Source: Mucilaginibacter sp. (GTDB lineage: Bacteria > Bacteroidota > Bacteroidia > Sphingobacteriales > Sphingobacteriaceae). From it: DNA of 35,689 nucleotides. The DNA lies in NCBI RefSeq assembly GCF_028288225.1, contig NZ_JAQBOC010000055.1:1-35689 (forward strand), in the 5' to 3' direction. The position numbers and the translations under genes are program-made. The stretch's first letter is position 1. Every line of letters starts with the position of its first letter. The notes under the pieces are model-generated. The model had not been told where the DNA came from. It saw only the letters and a program-made list of their open reading frames with translations, and did not search any database. This document shows positions 7,132-15,990 of the stretch, in pieces.

Positions 7132-10100
7132 TTATTCTTTATCTAATGTTTCTATTAGTTTTTGAGTTCTTGTCTTCCTTACTTTTTTTACATCATCCGG
7201 GTCTTCGGCGTCCGGGTCTTTACGTGTTTTTGAAGCAAATATTAAATACATCATGGGTATAATGTATAGTGTTAATACCAGCGAGAACAATACCCCGCCC
7301 ATAATAACTATTCCTAATGACACCCTGCTTTTGGCGCCTGCACCCAATGCAAAAGCAATTGGCACCGAACCCAGTACCACAGCCAAGCTGGTCATTAATA
7401 TAGGGCGTAAACGGGCGGTGGCTGCTTCAACCACAGCCTCGTATTTGGCAAGGCCATGTTCCATTTGCTGGTTGGCAAACTCCACAATCAGGATCCCGTT
7501 TTTGGTTACCAGGCCAACAAGCGTTATCATTCCTATCTCGCTGAATATATTAAGCGTTTGGTTAAATAACCATAACGACAGGAATGCACCGGCAATAGCC
7601 AGCGGCACGGTAAGCATAACTACAAAAGGGTCAATAAAGCTTTCAAATTGCGCTGCAAGTACCAGGTAAATCAACAATAAGGCAAATGCAAATGCAAAAA
7701 TAAGACTCGATCCACTTTCGGCAGCATCACGCGAGGCACCACTTAAAGCCGTGCTGAATGTATCGTCAAGCAAGCTTTTTGCAATCCTGTTCATCTCTTC
7801 TATTCCATCGCCAACAGTACGGCCCGGAGCCAAACCGCACTGTATAGTTGCAGACTTATACCTGTTAAAGTGATATATGGCCGGCGGCGTAGCGTCCTCA
7901 CTAAGTTTAACAACATTATCAAGTTGTACAAGCGCACCTTTTGAGTTGCGCACATAAACAGATTTTAAATCAAGCGGCTGGTCGCGGTTTTCACGGTCAA
8001 CCTGTGCAATTACCTGGTATTGCTTGCCATTTATCAGGAAATAAGCCAGGCGGCCGTTACTGTAATAGAGTTGTAAGGTTGCAGCAATATCGGCAACCGA
8101 AACCCCAAGGTCGCGCGCCCGGTTACGATCTGTGGTAACGCGCAGCTCAGGCTTTGTAAATTTTAGGTCAACGTCTGTGCCCTGGAAAACAGGGCTTTTG
8201 GAAACCTCGGCAAAAAATTCAGGCAAAACCTTTCTTATTTTTTCAAAATCCTGGTTTTGAATTACAAATTGAATAGGTAAAGAAGTTTTTGACCCGCTAC
8301 CTCCCCCGCTAATGGTTTGCTCCTGTACTACCAGCGCACGTGCATCAGGAAAACGGTTTAGTTTTTTACTTAAATAATCGGCCAATTGCTGTTGTGTACG
8401 ATTGCGTTCATCAGGTGACACCAAACCAACACGGCCAAACCCTGAGTTTGCCGAACCACCGCCGCCACTTCCGGGCGAAATAACCTCAAGGTTTACATTT
8501 TGTTCGGGTATAGAGTCAGCAACCAGGTCTGACACTTTATCCATATACCTGGCCATAAATTCATAGCTGGCGCCTTCCGAGCCCGTAACTGCATACCTTA
8601 ACATGCTGCGGTCATCCAATGGTGCAAGTTCATAAGGGGTAGCAAAATATAATATCCCGGTTATAACCAATGAAATGGCCAATATTATAAATGATACCCA
8701 TTTTACCTTCATAAACTTAACCAGTGTCTCTTTGTAAGAGTTGGTCATGTTTACAAAGAAAGGCTCGGTGCTTTCATAAAATTTCGATTTTTTTGAGCTC
8801 TTACGGATCAGCTTAACATTAAGCATTGGGGTTAATGAAAGTGAAACAAATGCAGATATCAATACCGCGCCTGCTACTACAACCGCAAACTCCCGGAAAA
8901 GTCTGCCCGTAAAGCCCTGCATAAATACAATAGGCAGGAACACTGCAGCCAAAGTAACTGATGTAGAAATTACTGCGAATAATATTTCGGCCGAACCTTC
9001 AAACGCCGCTCTTCGCACCGCCATGCCTGATTCAACTTTTTTGTAGATATTTTCGGTTACAACTATACCATCATCAACTACCAGCCCTGTCGCGAGCACA
9101 ATACCCAGCAGTGTTAATATATTTATGGAGAACCCAAAAATATACATAATAAAGAATGCGCCTATTAACGATACGGGGATATCTATCAGCGGCCGGAAAG
9201 CAATAAGCCAATCGCGGAAAAACAGGTAAATAATAATTACTACCAGTATAAACGAAATAAGTAATGTTTCCTCAACTTCACTTATAGACTGTTTAATAAA
9301 TTTGGTGTTGTCTGTTATTACCTTAATCTGTATATCGGGAGGAAGGTCCTTTTTTATCTGGTCAAGCCGCTTGTAGAAGTCTTCGGCTATTTGTACATAG
9401 TTTGCACCGGGCTGCGGAATAATTGCCAGTCCTATCATCGGCACACCCGCTTCCTTTAAAGCTGTTTCCTCATTTGCCGAACCCAAAACAGCATATCCAA
9501 TATCCCTGAAATGAACCACACGGTTGCTGTCGGCACGGATGATAAGATCGTTAAACTCCTTTTCGGTTGATAATTTACCTACTGCCCTTACCACAACCTC
9601 CGTATTGTTACCTTCAATTTTACCGGCAGGCAGCTCAACGTTTTCTGCATTAAGGGCGTTGCCTATGTCTGTAGCTGTTAAACCTAAGGCCGAAAGTTTG
9701 TTCGGATCAATCCACAGCCGCATGGCATACTGGCGCTGGCCAAAAATGTTTATCTGGCTAACACCCGGTATTGTTTGCAAACCTTCCTGCAATACGTTTT
9801 CTGCGTAATCATCAACCTGGTTAATATTACGTGTATTGCTGCTACAGGTAACTGTAAGTATATTATCAGCATTGGCATCAGCCTTTGTTACAACTGGTGG
9901 CGCATCAATATCCTGCGGAAGCTGCCTTTGTGCCTGGCCTACTTTGTCGCGCACGTCATTTGCAGCGGTTTCAAGGTCGGCGTCAAGGTTAAATTCAACA
10001 GTTATCCGGCTTGAGCCTACTGAACTTGTTGATGATATATTGCGGATCCCCGGTACGCCATTTATGCTTTTTTCAAGGGGCTCAGTTATCTGGGATTCAA

Positions 10101-10275
10101 TTACATCGGCATTAGCGCCAGAATAACTCGTAGATACGGTAATAATAGGAGGGTCGACCGAGGGAAAATCACGAATACCCAAAAACTTATAGCCCATAAC
10201 GCCGAATACCACGATAACGATAGACATTACCGTAGCCAATACGGGCCTTTTTATACTTACTGACGCTAAACTCAT
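7132..10275 (-). CDS. RND multidrug efflux pump, inner-membrane permease (AcrB/MexB-like, HAE1)
   Basis: Proton-driven exporter that captures substrates from the periplasm and inner membrane and passes them to TolC. At 1047 residues it is full length. The N-terminus MSLASVSIKRPVLATVMSIVIV is the first transmembrane segment. The proton-relay pair lies in GLVVDDGIVVTENIYKK (Asp401/Asp402). Two periplasmic halves are visible, as is the second membrane bundle (FAFALLLIYLVLAAQFESFIDP, GLVTKNGILIVEFANQQ). A Gly-rich linker GSGGGGSANSGFGRVG lies in the second half. It follows the adaptor by 9 bases and precedes the TolC gene by 6. Substrates cannot be read from sequence. Confidence 0.97.
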   Translation of the reverse strand: MSLASVSIKRPVLATVMSIVIVVFGVMGYKFLGIRDFPSVDPPIITVSTSYSGANADVIESQITEPLEKSINGVPGIRNISSTSSVGSSRITVEFNLDADLETAANDVRDKVGQAQRQLPQDIDAPPVVTKADANADNILTVTCSSNTRNINQVDDYAENVLQEGLQTIPGVSQINIFGQRQYAMRLWIDPNKLSALGLTATDIGNALNAENVELPAGKIEGNNTEVVVRAVGKLSTEKEFNDLIIRADSNRVVHFRDIGYAVLGSANEETALKEAGVPMIGLAIIPQPGANYVQIAEDFYKRLDQIKKDLPPDIQIKVITDNTKFIKQSISEVEETLLISFILVVIIIYLFFRDWLIAFRPLIDIPVSLIGAFFIMYIFGFSINILTLLGIVLATGLVVDDGIVVTENIYKKVESGMAVRRAAFEGSAEILFAVISTSVTLAAVFLPIVFMQGFTGRLFREFAVVVAGAVLISAFVSLSLTPMLNVKLIRKSSKKSKFYESTEPFFVNMTNSYKETLVKFMKVKWVSFIILAISLVITGILYFATPYELAPLDDRSMLRYAVTGSEGASYEFMARYMDKVSDLVADSIPEQNVNLEVISPGSGGGGSANSGFGRVGLVSPDERNRTQQQLADYLSKKLNRFPDARALVVQEQTISGGGSGSKTSLPIQFVIQNQDFEKIRKVLPEFFAEVSKSPVFQGTDVDLKFTKPELRVTTDRNRARDLGVSVADIAATLQLYYSNGRLAYFLINGKQYQVIAQVDRENRDQPLDLKSVYVRNSKGALVQLDNVVKLSEDATPPAIYHFNRYKSATIQCGLAPGRTVGDGIEEMNRIAKSLLDDTFSTALSGASRDAAESGSSLIFAFAFALLLIYLVLAAQFESFIDPFVVMLTVPLAIAGAFLSLWLFNQTLNIFSEIGMITLVGLVTKNGILIVEFANQQMEHGLAKYEAVVEAATARLRPILMTSLAVVLGSVPIAFALGAGAKSRVSLGIVIMGGVLFSLVLTLYIIPMMYLIFASKTRKDPDAEDPDDVKKVRKTRTQKLIETLDKE

Positions 10276-10284
10276 AAATATGGT

Positions 10285-11361
10285 TTACTTAATAACTTTT
10301 AAAATTTGTAATGGAACCTTATTACGGATTTGTATCAGCCCCGAAACAATAAGACTATCGCCAGCTTTTAAACCGCTTGTTATCTCAATCCTGGTGTCGG
10401 TACGCAAATCTGTTTTTACTGTTTTTGATTCAGCAATCCCGTTATGATAAATAAACACCTTACTATCTTTCAAATCAGGAATAACACATTGTGTTGGTAC
10501 CATTATGGTTTTCGGGATCTGATCAAGCGTTAAATTTATTTTGGCAAATGCCCCGGCTTTTAACAAGTTGCCCGGGTTTGCGGCTTTGGCACGTACCGTT
10601 ATGGTGCGCGAGCTCAGATCAATCGCCGGTTCAATTGCATAAACCGCTGCCGAAAAATTATTTCTTGAGCTTTCTATCGCGAAATTGATCTTAGTGCCTT
10701 GCTTTATTAATGGTAAATATCTTTCAGGAACAGAAAAAGTAACCTTTGCCGGGTCTATATTCACCAGCGAAGCAATTGATGTTGACGGCGAAAGGTAACC
10801 ACCCGGGCTGATGTTTCTTAACCCGATAGTACCTGAGAATGGCGCCCGTATCTCTGTTTTTGCTATCTGTGCTTTTAATACATCGCTTTGTGCCTTTAAT
10901 GTATTTAATGAAGTTAGCGAAGTATCATATTCCTGCTGGCTTATGGCTTCTTTTTGTAATAAAATACCGTTGCGGTACTCATTTTGCTTAGCAAGTGCAA
11001 CCTGGTAATCATTCTGTTTTAATGATGCTATAATATCCTGGTTATAAACCTTAACTAATAGCTGTCCTTTTTTTACGTAGCTGCCTTCATTAAAAAAGAT
11101 GCCGGTAATGTTGCCTGCTGTTTCACTTATCAGGTTTACCTTTTCATTGGCATCAATGGTGCCGGTAACATCAATAGTGTTATCAACAGCGGTATCTTTA
11201 ACAATCATTATGTTAACAGCTACAGGTCCGGTTTTTCTTTTTGCACCTTTGCTTGCATTTTGAGCCATGGCAGCTTTTCCTTTTTCACTAAAAAACTTAT
11301 TGTAAATTAAAAAGCCAATAAGCAGCGCCAGCGCTATGTATATAATATACCTTGTTCTCAT
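10285..11361 (-). CDS. RND efflux periplasmic adaptor (membrane fusion protein)
   Basis: Bridges the inner-membrane pump to TolC. The 358-residue protein has an N-terminal membrane anchor (YIIYIALALLIGFLIYNKFF), a basic Lys/Ala stretch, a split lipoyl domain (NLISETAGNITGIFFNEGSYVKKGQLLVKV and IRAPFSGTIGLRNISPGGYLSP), a coiled-coil hairpin between them, and a beta-barrel/membrane-proximal end with SGLKAGDSLIVSGLIQIRNK. It is located 14 bases after marR and 9 before the pump gene. Confidence 0.95.
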   Translation of the reverse strand: MRTRYIIYIALALLIGFLIYNKFFSEKGKAAMAQNASKGAKRKTGPVAVNIMIVKDTAVDNTIDVTGTIDANEKVNLISETAGNITGIFFNEGSYVKKGQLLVKVYNQDIIASLKQNDYQVALAKQNEYRNGILLQKEAISQQEYDTSLTSLNTLKAQSDVLKAQIAKTEIRAPFSGTIGLRNISPGGYLSPSTSIASLVNIDPAKVTFSVPERYLPLIKQGTKINFAIESSRNNFSAAVYAIEPAIDLSSRTITVRAKAANPGNLLKAGAFAKINLTLDQIPKTIMVPTQCVIPDLKDSKVFIYHNGIAESKTVKTDLRTDTRIEITSGLKAGDSLIVSGLIQIRNKVPLQILKVIK

Positions 11362-11375
11362 ATCATGGTAATCTG

Positions 11376-11840
11376 TTAGGGTTTGGTTCCGTTGTTAGTT
11401 TCCTGTGCTGTCAATGGCTTTATATTAGTTCCCATTTTTGTTAGCACGCTGTTAAATATTTTCATTTCCTCGTCAGAGATATCTCCTGTTATGCTTTGGT
11501 TAAGTATTTCAAAGGCCTCAACTATTTTAGGCACCGCCTCCTTTGCTTTTTCTGTTACCTTTAATAGATGTTCGCGCCTATCGGCCGGGTTGATTTCCCG
11601 GTAAACAAAACCTTCTTCACTTAAGGTATCAATAATGTTTACAATTATCGATTTGTCTTTACCCAGCTCATTTGCCAGCGCCTTTTGCGTTAGCTTACCA
11701 TCATGGTAACATATATACGTTAAAGCATAGTAATACCTGCTTATACCCAAATTCTCCACCTGTTTTGCCAGCAGGCTTAAATACGCTCTCCCTAAATGAT
11801 TTAACTTACGGGATATAGGTTCAATCAATTTCACATCCAT
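11376..11840 (-). CDS. MarR-family transcriptional regulator of the efflux operon
   Basis: A 154-residue winged-helix repressor-type protein, first gene of the efflux operon. The DNA-binding region is LTQKALANELGKDKSIIVNIIDTLSEEGFVYREINPADRREHLLKVTEKAKE (about residues 55-105, with the DRR wing); dimerisation helices lie at both ends. Position suggests it represses its own operon and is relieved by pump substrates, as MarR does for mar genes; that is inference. A 9-bp inverted repeat at 11871-11902 lies upstream and is a candidate operator. Confidence 0.92.
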   Translation of the reverse strand: MDVKLIEPISRKLNHLGRAYLSLLAKQVENLGISRYYYALTYICYHDGKLTQKALANELGKDKSIIVNIIDTLSEEGFVYREINPADRREHLLKVTEKAKEAVPKIVEAFEILNQSITGDISDEEMKIFNSVLTKMGTNIKPLTAQETNNGTKP

Positions 11841-11845
11841 CAGGT

Positions 11846-11902
11846 CAAAAGTAATTGGTTATAATCCTTAATAGTTGTATGTATCAACCATTTTACAACT
11901 AT
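11846..11902 (-). promoter_or_regulatory. Candidate promoter/operator region of the marR-efflux operon
   Basis: ATAGTTGTA at 11871-11879 and TACAACTAT at 11894-11902 form a perfect 9-bp inverted repeat with a 14-bp spacer. On the minus strand TACTTTTG at 11846-11853 matches the TAnnTTTG -7 consensus, only 5 bases before the start codon. MarR proteins commonly bind such inverted repeats at their own promoter. The neighbouring peptidase gene at 12018 diverges from the same spacer. Confidence 0.35.
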
Positions 11903-12017
11903 AGAAGCTATGCATGCATTGAAAAAAATTATAAATTGCACCTCAAATTATTAGACAACCCTCAAAAATATTTCATCACCTGTAAATTATTGCCGCTAAA
12001 AAAAACTTCTCCCTTTA

Positions 12018-13823
12018 ATGAAAACTATTAAGCTGACCGCCCTTCTTTTTATAACATTATTTTTTATGAATTCTACCCTCACCAAAGCAGCAGGCGCTGT
12101 TAAAATTTTGTATACCGTTACTTTTCCTGAGGCACAGGCACATTATGCTGATATAGAGATGAACATCTTCGGCTTAAATCAAAATACTTTAAATCTTAAA
12201 ATGCCGGTATGGACCCCGGGATCATACCTTGTAAGGGAGTTTGCAAAAAACATAGAATCGTTTAACGCGACAGTTAATGGAAAAGAAATAAAAGCCCCCA
12301 AGATCAATAAAAATACCTGGCATATAAATACTGCAGGCATATCTGCTTTAACTGTTAAATACCGTGTGTACTGTTTTGAAATTTCGGTACGTACCAGCTT
12401 TATTGATGCATCGCATGGCTTTTTATCAACGTCAGGACTTTTTATCTATCCTGACAAAATGCTGAACTCGCCATCAACCATAAAAATTATTCCTTACAAA
12501 GGATGGACAACCGTATCAACCAGTTTAGAGGCTGTTAATGGCGATCAGTTCACCAGGCATTCACCTAATTTTGATATATTATTTGATTCGCCAATTGAAG
12601 TGGGCACCCAGGATGTGTTCGGCTTTGATGCAGCCGGTGTGAAATATGAAGTTTGCATGGTTGGCGGCGGCAACTATGATAAGGAACAGCTAAAGATAGA
12701 TATGGCCAAAATAGTTGAGCAGGAAACTGCGGTATTTGGCGAAAACCCTAATAAGCATTATGTTTTTATAGTACATAATCGCCAGCGGGGCGGCGGTGGT
12801 TTGGAGCATTTAAGCTCGACCACATTAGGCGCCTCCCGCGATAATTATGGCAATGCCAACGGTTATCGTAACTTTCTGAGCCTGGTAGCCCACGAGCATT
12901 TTCACCTATGGAACGTAAAGCGCCTGCGCCCGGTAGTGCTTGGCCCGTTTGATTATGATAACGAAAATTACACCACTGACCTTTGGATTGCCGAAGGGTT
13001 TACTGCCTATTACCAGAACCTTATTTTACGCCATGCACAAATTATAACCCCTGAAACCTATTTAAGTGCGGTAACGGGCGAAATCAATATTATCGAGAAC
13101 CAGCCCGGCGCTAAAATACAGCCATTGGCAGAAGCAAGCTTTGACGCCTGGATAAAATCATACCGCCCTAATGAAAACTCTGCAAATACCGGGATCTCTT
13201 ATTATGATAAAGGGGCTGCAGTAGGTATGTTGCTTGATTTGGAGATAATTAATGATACGAAAGGAAAAAACTCGCTTGATGATGTAATGAAATACATGTA
13301 TAGTACTTATTACAAGCAGAAAAAGCGCGGTTATACCGATGAAGAGTTTAAACATGGACTTGAAAAATTTGCAGGTAAAAAACTGGATGACTTTTACAAG
13401 AATTACATTTACGGCCTTACACCGCTTGATTATAATAAATACCTGGCCTATGCAGGTTACAAGGCTGCTGATGAAGCCGCAGATAGTAATGAACCGGGCT
13501 TAGGGATAATAACTACCGATGTTAACGGCAAAAAAATTGTTACAGGTGTACAACGCGGCGGCGCAGGCTGGGTTGATGGCATAAACGTAAATGATGAGCT
13601 TGTAGCTATTGACGAAACCCCGATAACAGACATCACAACCATTCTGGACGGCAAAAAGGTGGGAGATAAAATTTCAGTATCTGTTGTGCGTGATGGCCTG
13701 CCGGTTACCCTGCCGGTTACCCTGCTCAGAAATACCCGTTTTAAATACAAAGTTGATTCATTGCCCGATGTTACCCCGCAGCAAATGGTAGTACGGAAAA
13801 AGTGGCTGGGGTTAATTGATTGA
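12018..13823 (+). CDS. M61 (glycyl aminopeptidase) family metalloprotease with PDZ domain
   Basis: A secreted or periplasmic zinc peptidase of 601 residues. A signal peptide (MKTIKLTALLFITLFFMNSTLTKAAG) is followed by the M61 N-terminal domain, with MPVWTPGSYLVREFAKNIESF as a strong signature. The zinc site is His292-Glu-His-Phe-His296 in AHEHFHLWNVKRLRP, with the third ligand Glu326 in WIAEGFTAYY. A C-terminal PDZ domain (about 480-570) contains GLGIITTDVNGKK and GAGWVDGINVNDELVAIDE. It is monocistronic, divergent from the efflux operon. Substrate unknown. Confidence 0.93.
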   Translation: MKTIKLTALLFITLFFMNSTLTKAAGAVKILYTVTFPEAQAHYADIEMNIFGLNQNTLNLKMPVWTPGSYLVREFAKNIESFNATVNGKEIKAPKINKNTWHINTAGISALTVKYRVYCFEISVRTSFIDASHGFLSTSGLFIYPDKMLNSPSTIKIIPYKGWTTVSTSLEAVNGDQFTRHSPNFDILFDSPIEVGTQDVFGFDAAGVKYEVCMVGGGNYDKEQLKIDMAKIVEQETAVFGENPNKHYVFIVHNRQRGGGGLEHLSSTTLGASRDNYGNANGYRNFLSLVAHEHFHLWNVKRLRPVVLGPFDYDNENYTTDLWIAEGFTAYYQNLILRHAQIITPETYLSAVTGEINIIENQPGAKIQPLAEASFDAWIKSYRPNENSANTGISYYDKGAAVGMLLDLEIINDTKGKNSLDDVMKYMYSTYYKQKKRGYTDEEFKHGLEKFAGKKLDDFYKNYIYGLTPLDYNKYLAYAGYKAADEAADSNEPGLGIITTDVNGKKIVTGVQRGGAGWVDGINVNDELVAIDETPITDITTILDGKKVGDKISVSVVRDGLPVTLPVTLLRNTRFKYKVDSLPDVTPQQMVVRKKWLGLID

Positions 13824-13825
13824 GG

Positions 13826-13915
13826 TTGTATGAGTTGTAAATGTTGTAGTTGTTGAAAGGTTTTGGTTGTTGGAATGTTGTAACGTTGGAAAGTTGTAAT
13901 GTTATTATGTTTCAT
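13826..13915. repeat. Degenerate GTTGnAA tandem-like repeat
   Basis: After the M61 gene the + strand reads repeated variants of GTTGTAA, GTTGTAG, GTTGAAAGG, GTTGGAATGTTGTAA and GTTGGAAAGTTGTAATG over about 90 bases. The unit is roughly 8-12 bases and imperfect. There is no coding potential I trust. It could serve as a repeat-derived spacer or hybrid terminator; function unknown. Confidence 0.6.
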
Positions 13916-14036
13916 CATTCAATTTCCCTGAATTTTGAACTCTAGATGAAATAAATTTCATTTAAACGAAAACATTCTGATCGTTTTTGATATTTTATAA
14001 CATATCTATGAAATAATTAACTAAAAGAACACGATC

Positions 14037-14192
14037 ATGAATTCATTACTATACGTCATTGCGGTTATCCTTATTATTGGGTGGGCAATTGGTTTCTTTT
14101 TTACCGCTGTAGGCAGTTTAATACATATATTATTAATTATAGCTATTGTAGCTTTTCTGCTTGGAATTATCCGCAGGCCAACAGCAGTATAA
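14037..14192 (+). CDS. Small lmo0937/DUF5670-type membrane protein
   Basis: A 51-residue protein, MNSLLYVIAVILIIGWAIGF at its start, made of two hydrophobic helices (about residues 4-22 and 28-45) separated by TAVGSLIH and ending in the basic IIRRPTAV. The pattern of two helices with a central GxxIHILLIIAI matches the small lmo0937-family proteins common in Bacteroidota and often stress-associated; function is not established. A good intrinsic terminator follows at 14220-14253. Upstream, TGAAATAAATTTCA (13947-13960) is a short inverted repeat. Confidence 0.8.
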   Translation: MNSLLYVIAVILIIGWAIGFFFTAVGSLIHILLIIAIVAFLLGIIRRPTAV

Positions 14193-14219
14193 ATCTTAGT
14201 CCAAAAACACTACAATTGG

Positions 14220-14253
14220 AAAAAGGTCTGGTTATTTTAGCCGGACCTTTTTT
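14220..14253 (+). terminator. Intrinsic terminator after the small membrane protein
   Basis: AAAAAGGTCTGG (14220-14231) pairs with CCGGACCTTTTT (14241-14252) with one G-T wobble, around a 9-nt loop, and the right arm runs into a T tract. It separates the small gene from the convergent Ku gene and could work in both directions. Confidence 0.8.
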
Positions 14254-14287
14254 GATAGCTTTTTTGGCATTTAACGAAATTTTTAGA

Positions 14288-15058
14288 TCATGCCTCTTTC
14301 TTCGCATTCAAACTTTGCATCAGTTGCTCATACAGATCATCCCCGGTGGCTTTTTTGGGTTTTAACTTTTTAATGGTGGCATGCTTGCCTTTTGCTTTTG
14401 CATGGATGATCTTTAAAAGCTCGTTATTATATTCATCCTTAAACTTTGATACATCAAACTTTTCGGCATACTGATTAATAAGTGCCAGGCCAACATCAAG
14501 CTCTTTTTTGCTTACCGTTACATCATCTGCAATTTTCAGATCTTCGGTACTGCGGATCTCCTGCCCAAAACGGATCCGGGTTACTACCAGCACACTTTCA
14601 ACCGGGTGAACTATGCAAAGCGACTCCGTGCTGCGCAAAACAAAGCGCGCAAGTCCGGCCTTTTTTGATTTTATCAGCGCCTGGGTCAGCAGGGCATAAG
14701 CCTTATTGTTTTTTGTATCCGGCTCGGTATAATAGGATGTTTCGTAAAACATAGGATTTACATCAGCAATATCCACAAAGCTTTCAATTTCAATAACTTT
14801 GCTTTTTTCGGGCGCAGCCGCTTCAAAATCCTGTTCCTCAACTATTACATAATCATCGTTTATTTTATAGCCTTTTACAATTTTATCATAAGGCACTTCC
14901 TTGTGTGTGTGCTCGTTTACCCGCTGATAGCGGATGCGTGAATGATCGCGGCTGTCAAGCATATCTAAATCAATCTTACTGGTCTCAACGGCCGAATACA
15001 ATTTTACGGGAATACTTACCAGCCCAAAACCAAGTGAGCCTTTCCAGATGGATCTCAT
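14288..15058 (-). CDS. ku: Ku protein (non-homologous end joining)
   Basis: Ring-forming dimer that threads onto broken DNA ends and recruits LigD in bacterial NHEJ. The 256-residue protein begins MRSIWKGSLGFGLVSIPVKLYSA, a hallmark of bacterial Ku, with VVLYSAVE-type barrel strands, RIRYQRVNEHTHKEVPYDKIVKGY, and a C-terminal Lys-rich tail (AKAKGKHATIKKLKPKKATG). The ATG at 15058 is preferred to a TTG two codons upstream. No ligD is present in the window. The gene is convergent with the small membrane protein and divergent from the DinB-like gene. Confidence 0.95.
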   Translation of the reverse strand: MRSIWKGSLGFGLVSIPVKLYSAVETSKIDLDMLDSRDHSRIRYQRVNEHTHKEVPYDKIVKGYKINDDYVIVEEQDFEAAAPEKSKVIEIESFVDIADVNPMFYETSYYTEPDTKNNKAYALLTQALIKSKKAGLARFVLRSTESLCIVHPVESVLVVTRIRFGQEIRSTEDLKIADDVTVSKKELDVGLALINQYAEKFDVSKFKDEYNNELLKIIHAKAKGKHATIKKLKPKKATGDDLYEQLMQSLNAKKEA

Positions 15059-15148
15059 AATCAATTGATTTAATGAATAAGTATAACCTTTGAAATGGGG
15101 AAAGGGTTTTTAAGGATTTAAACGAATTGATCTTTAGAGCGGAATTTC

Positions 15149-15182
15149 TTGATTATTGACGAGTAATGATTAAGTATCTTTG
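15149..15182 (+). promoter_or_regulatory. Putative Bacteroidota promoter of the DinB-like gene
   Basis: TATCTTTG at 15175-15182 is an exact TAnnTTTG -7 match. TTG triplets at 15149-15151 and 15156-15158 lie 23 and 16 bases upstream, bracketing the usual -33 distance. The predicted leader to the ATG at 15256 is about 65 bases. Confidence 0.45.
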
Positions 15183-15255
15183 TAAATTGACAGGATATAA
15201 TTAATACTTCTACAAACAAACGCGTTTAATTTACTAAGCGACTCGATATATTAAA

Positions 15256-15801
15256 ATGCGAATAATACCCAAACCGCTTGAAGGTGAATATCCACCTTAT
15301 ACCATAATGTACATGAAACTGATACCGGATGACGGTTTAGTTTTAAAACACCTGTGGAATAACTTAATAGCTGCAAAAGAGCTCATTTACAGTATGCCCG
15401 AAGACATGTTGTATCACCGCTATGCAGCTGATAAATGGAGTATTAAAGAAACATTGGTACATATTATTGATGATGAACGCATATTTGCCTACCGTGCACT
15501 CCGCTTTGCCCGTAACGAGCAAATGAACCTTATCGGCTTTGACCAGGATGCCTATGCCCAATATTCAAAAGCTAATGAACGAGGCCTGGATAATATATTT
15601 GATGAGTACGAAGCCGTACGCAAATCAACCATCGCCCTGTTTAACGGCCTGCCTGAAGATTCATTTATGCGGATAGGTAAAGGCACGGGCACATTTAACA
15701 ATGCAAGCGTAAGGGCACTGGCTTACCACATTGCAGGCCATGAGCAGCGTCATATTAATTTAATAAAGGAGAAGTATATTCCAACTTATCTTTCTCTTTA
15801 A
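15256..15801 (+). CDS. DinB-superfamily (DinB_2/YfiT-like) protein
   Basis: Four-helix-bundle protein of 181 residues in the DinB/YfiT group, whose members often bind a metal through three histidines and include thiol-dependent transferases. The start MRIIPKPLEGEYPPY is typical. Candidate metal ligands are His in KETLVHIIDDERIFAYRAL and the pair in AYHIAGHEQRHINLIKE near the C-terminus. DKWSIKETLVHI is a strong family motif. It appears monocistronic, with a putative TATCTTTG promoter. Reaction not predictable. Confidence 0.88.
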   Translation: MRIIPKPLEGEYPPYTIMYMKLIPDDGLVLKHLWNNLIAAKELIYSMPEDMLYHRYAADKWSIKETLVHIIDDERIFAYRALRFARNEQMNLIGFDQDAYAQYSKANERGLDNIFDEYEAVRKSTIALFNGLPEDSFMRIGKGTGTFNNASVRALAYHIAGHEQRHINLIKEKYIPTYLSL

Positions 15802-15817
15802 CGGATTAAAATCCGTT
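15800..15817. repeat. Short hairpin after the DinB-like gene
   Basis: AACGGAT (15800-15806), loop TAAA, ATCCGTT (15811-15817); the left arm overlaps the stop codon region. A GC-rich stretch GGCCGGGGCGATGCC follows at 15829-15843. There is no T tract, so a terminator role is uncertain. The remaining spacer to 15960 holds nothing I recognise. Confidence 0.45.
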
Positions 15818-15960
15818 GTTACATTATGGCCGGGGCGATGCCTCTGAATATTCTGGGTCGCTGAACATCGACTCCCCTATATTATCCTTTTTTGTTAATC
15901 CATCCCGAAATAGCCATCCTAAAATCTTATCAATCCAACAAATCTTAGTTAAAAATTTGC

Positions 15961-15984
15961 ATTTATATAAGTACTTATATAAAT
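15961..15984. promoter_or_regulatory. Perfect 24-bp palindrome, candidate MarR operator of the hut cluster
   Basis: ATTTATATAAGT is followed immediately by its exact reverse complement ACTTATATAAAT, centred on AGTACT. It ends 6 bases before the ATG of the MarR-type gene, so a bound dimer would cover the ribosome-binding and probable transcription-start region. MarR regulators classically bind palindromes of this size at their own promoter. Confidence 0.65.
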
Positions 15985-15990
15985 TGCGCT

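Noticed and set aside
9524..10126. Plus-strand open frames opposite the RND pump gene
   Set aside because: They are antisense shadows of a well-supported 1047-residue coding sequence.
13826..13915. CRISPR or regular tandem array
   Set aside because: Units are 8-12 bases and irregular, without spacers or cas genes.
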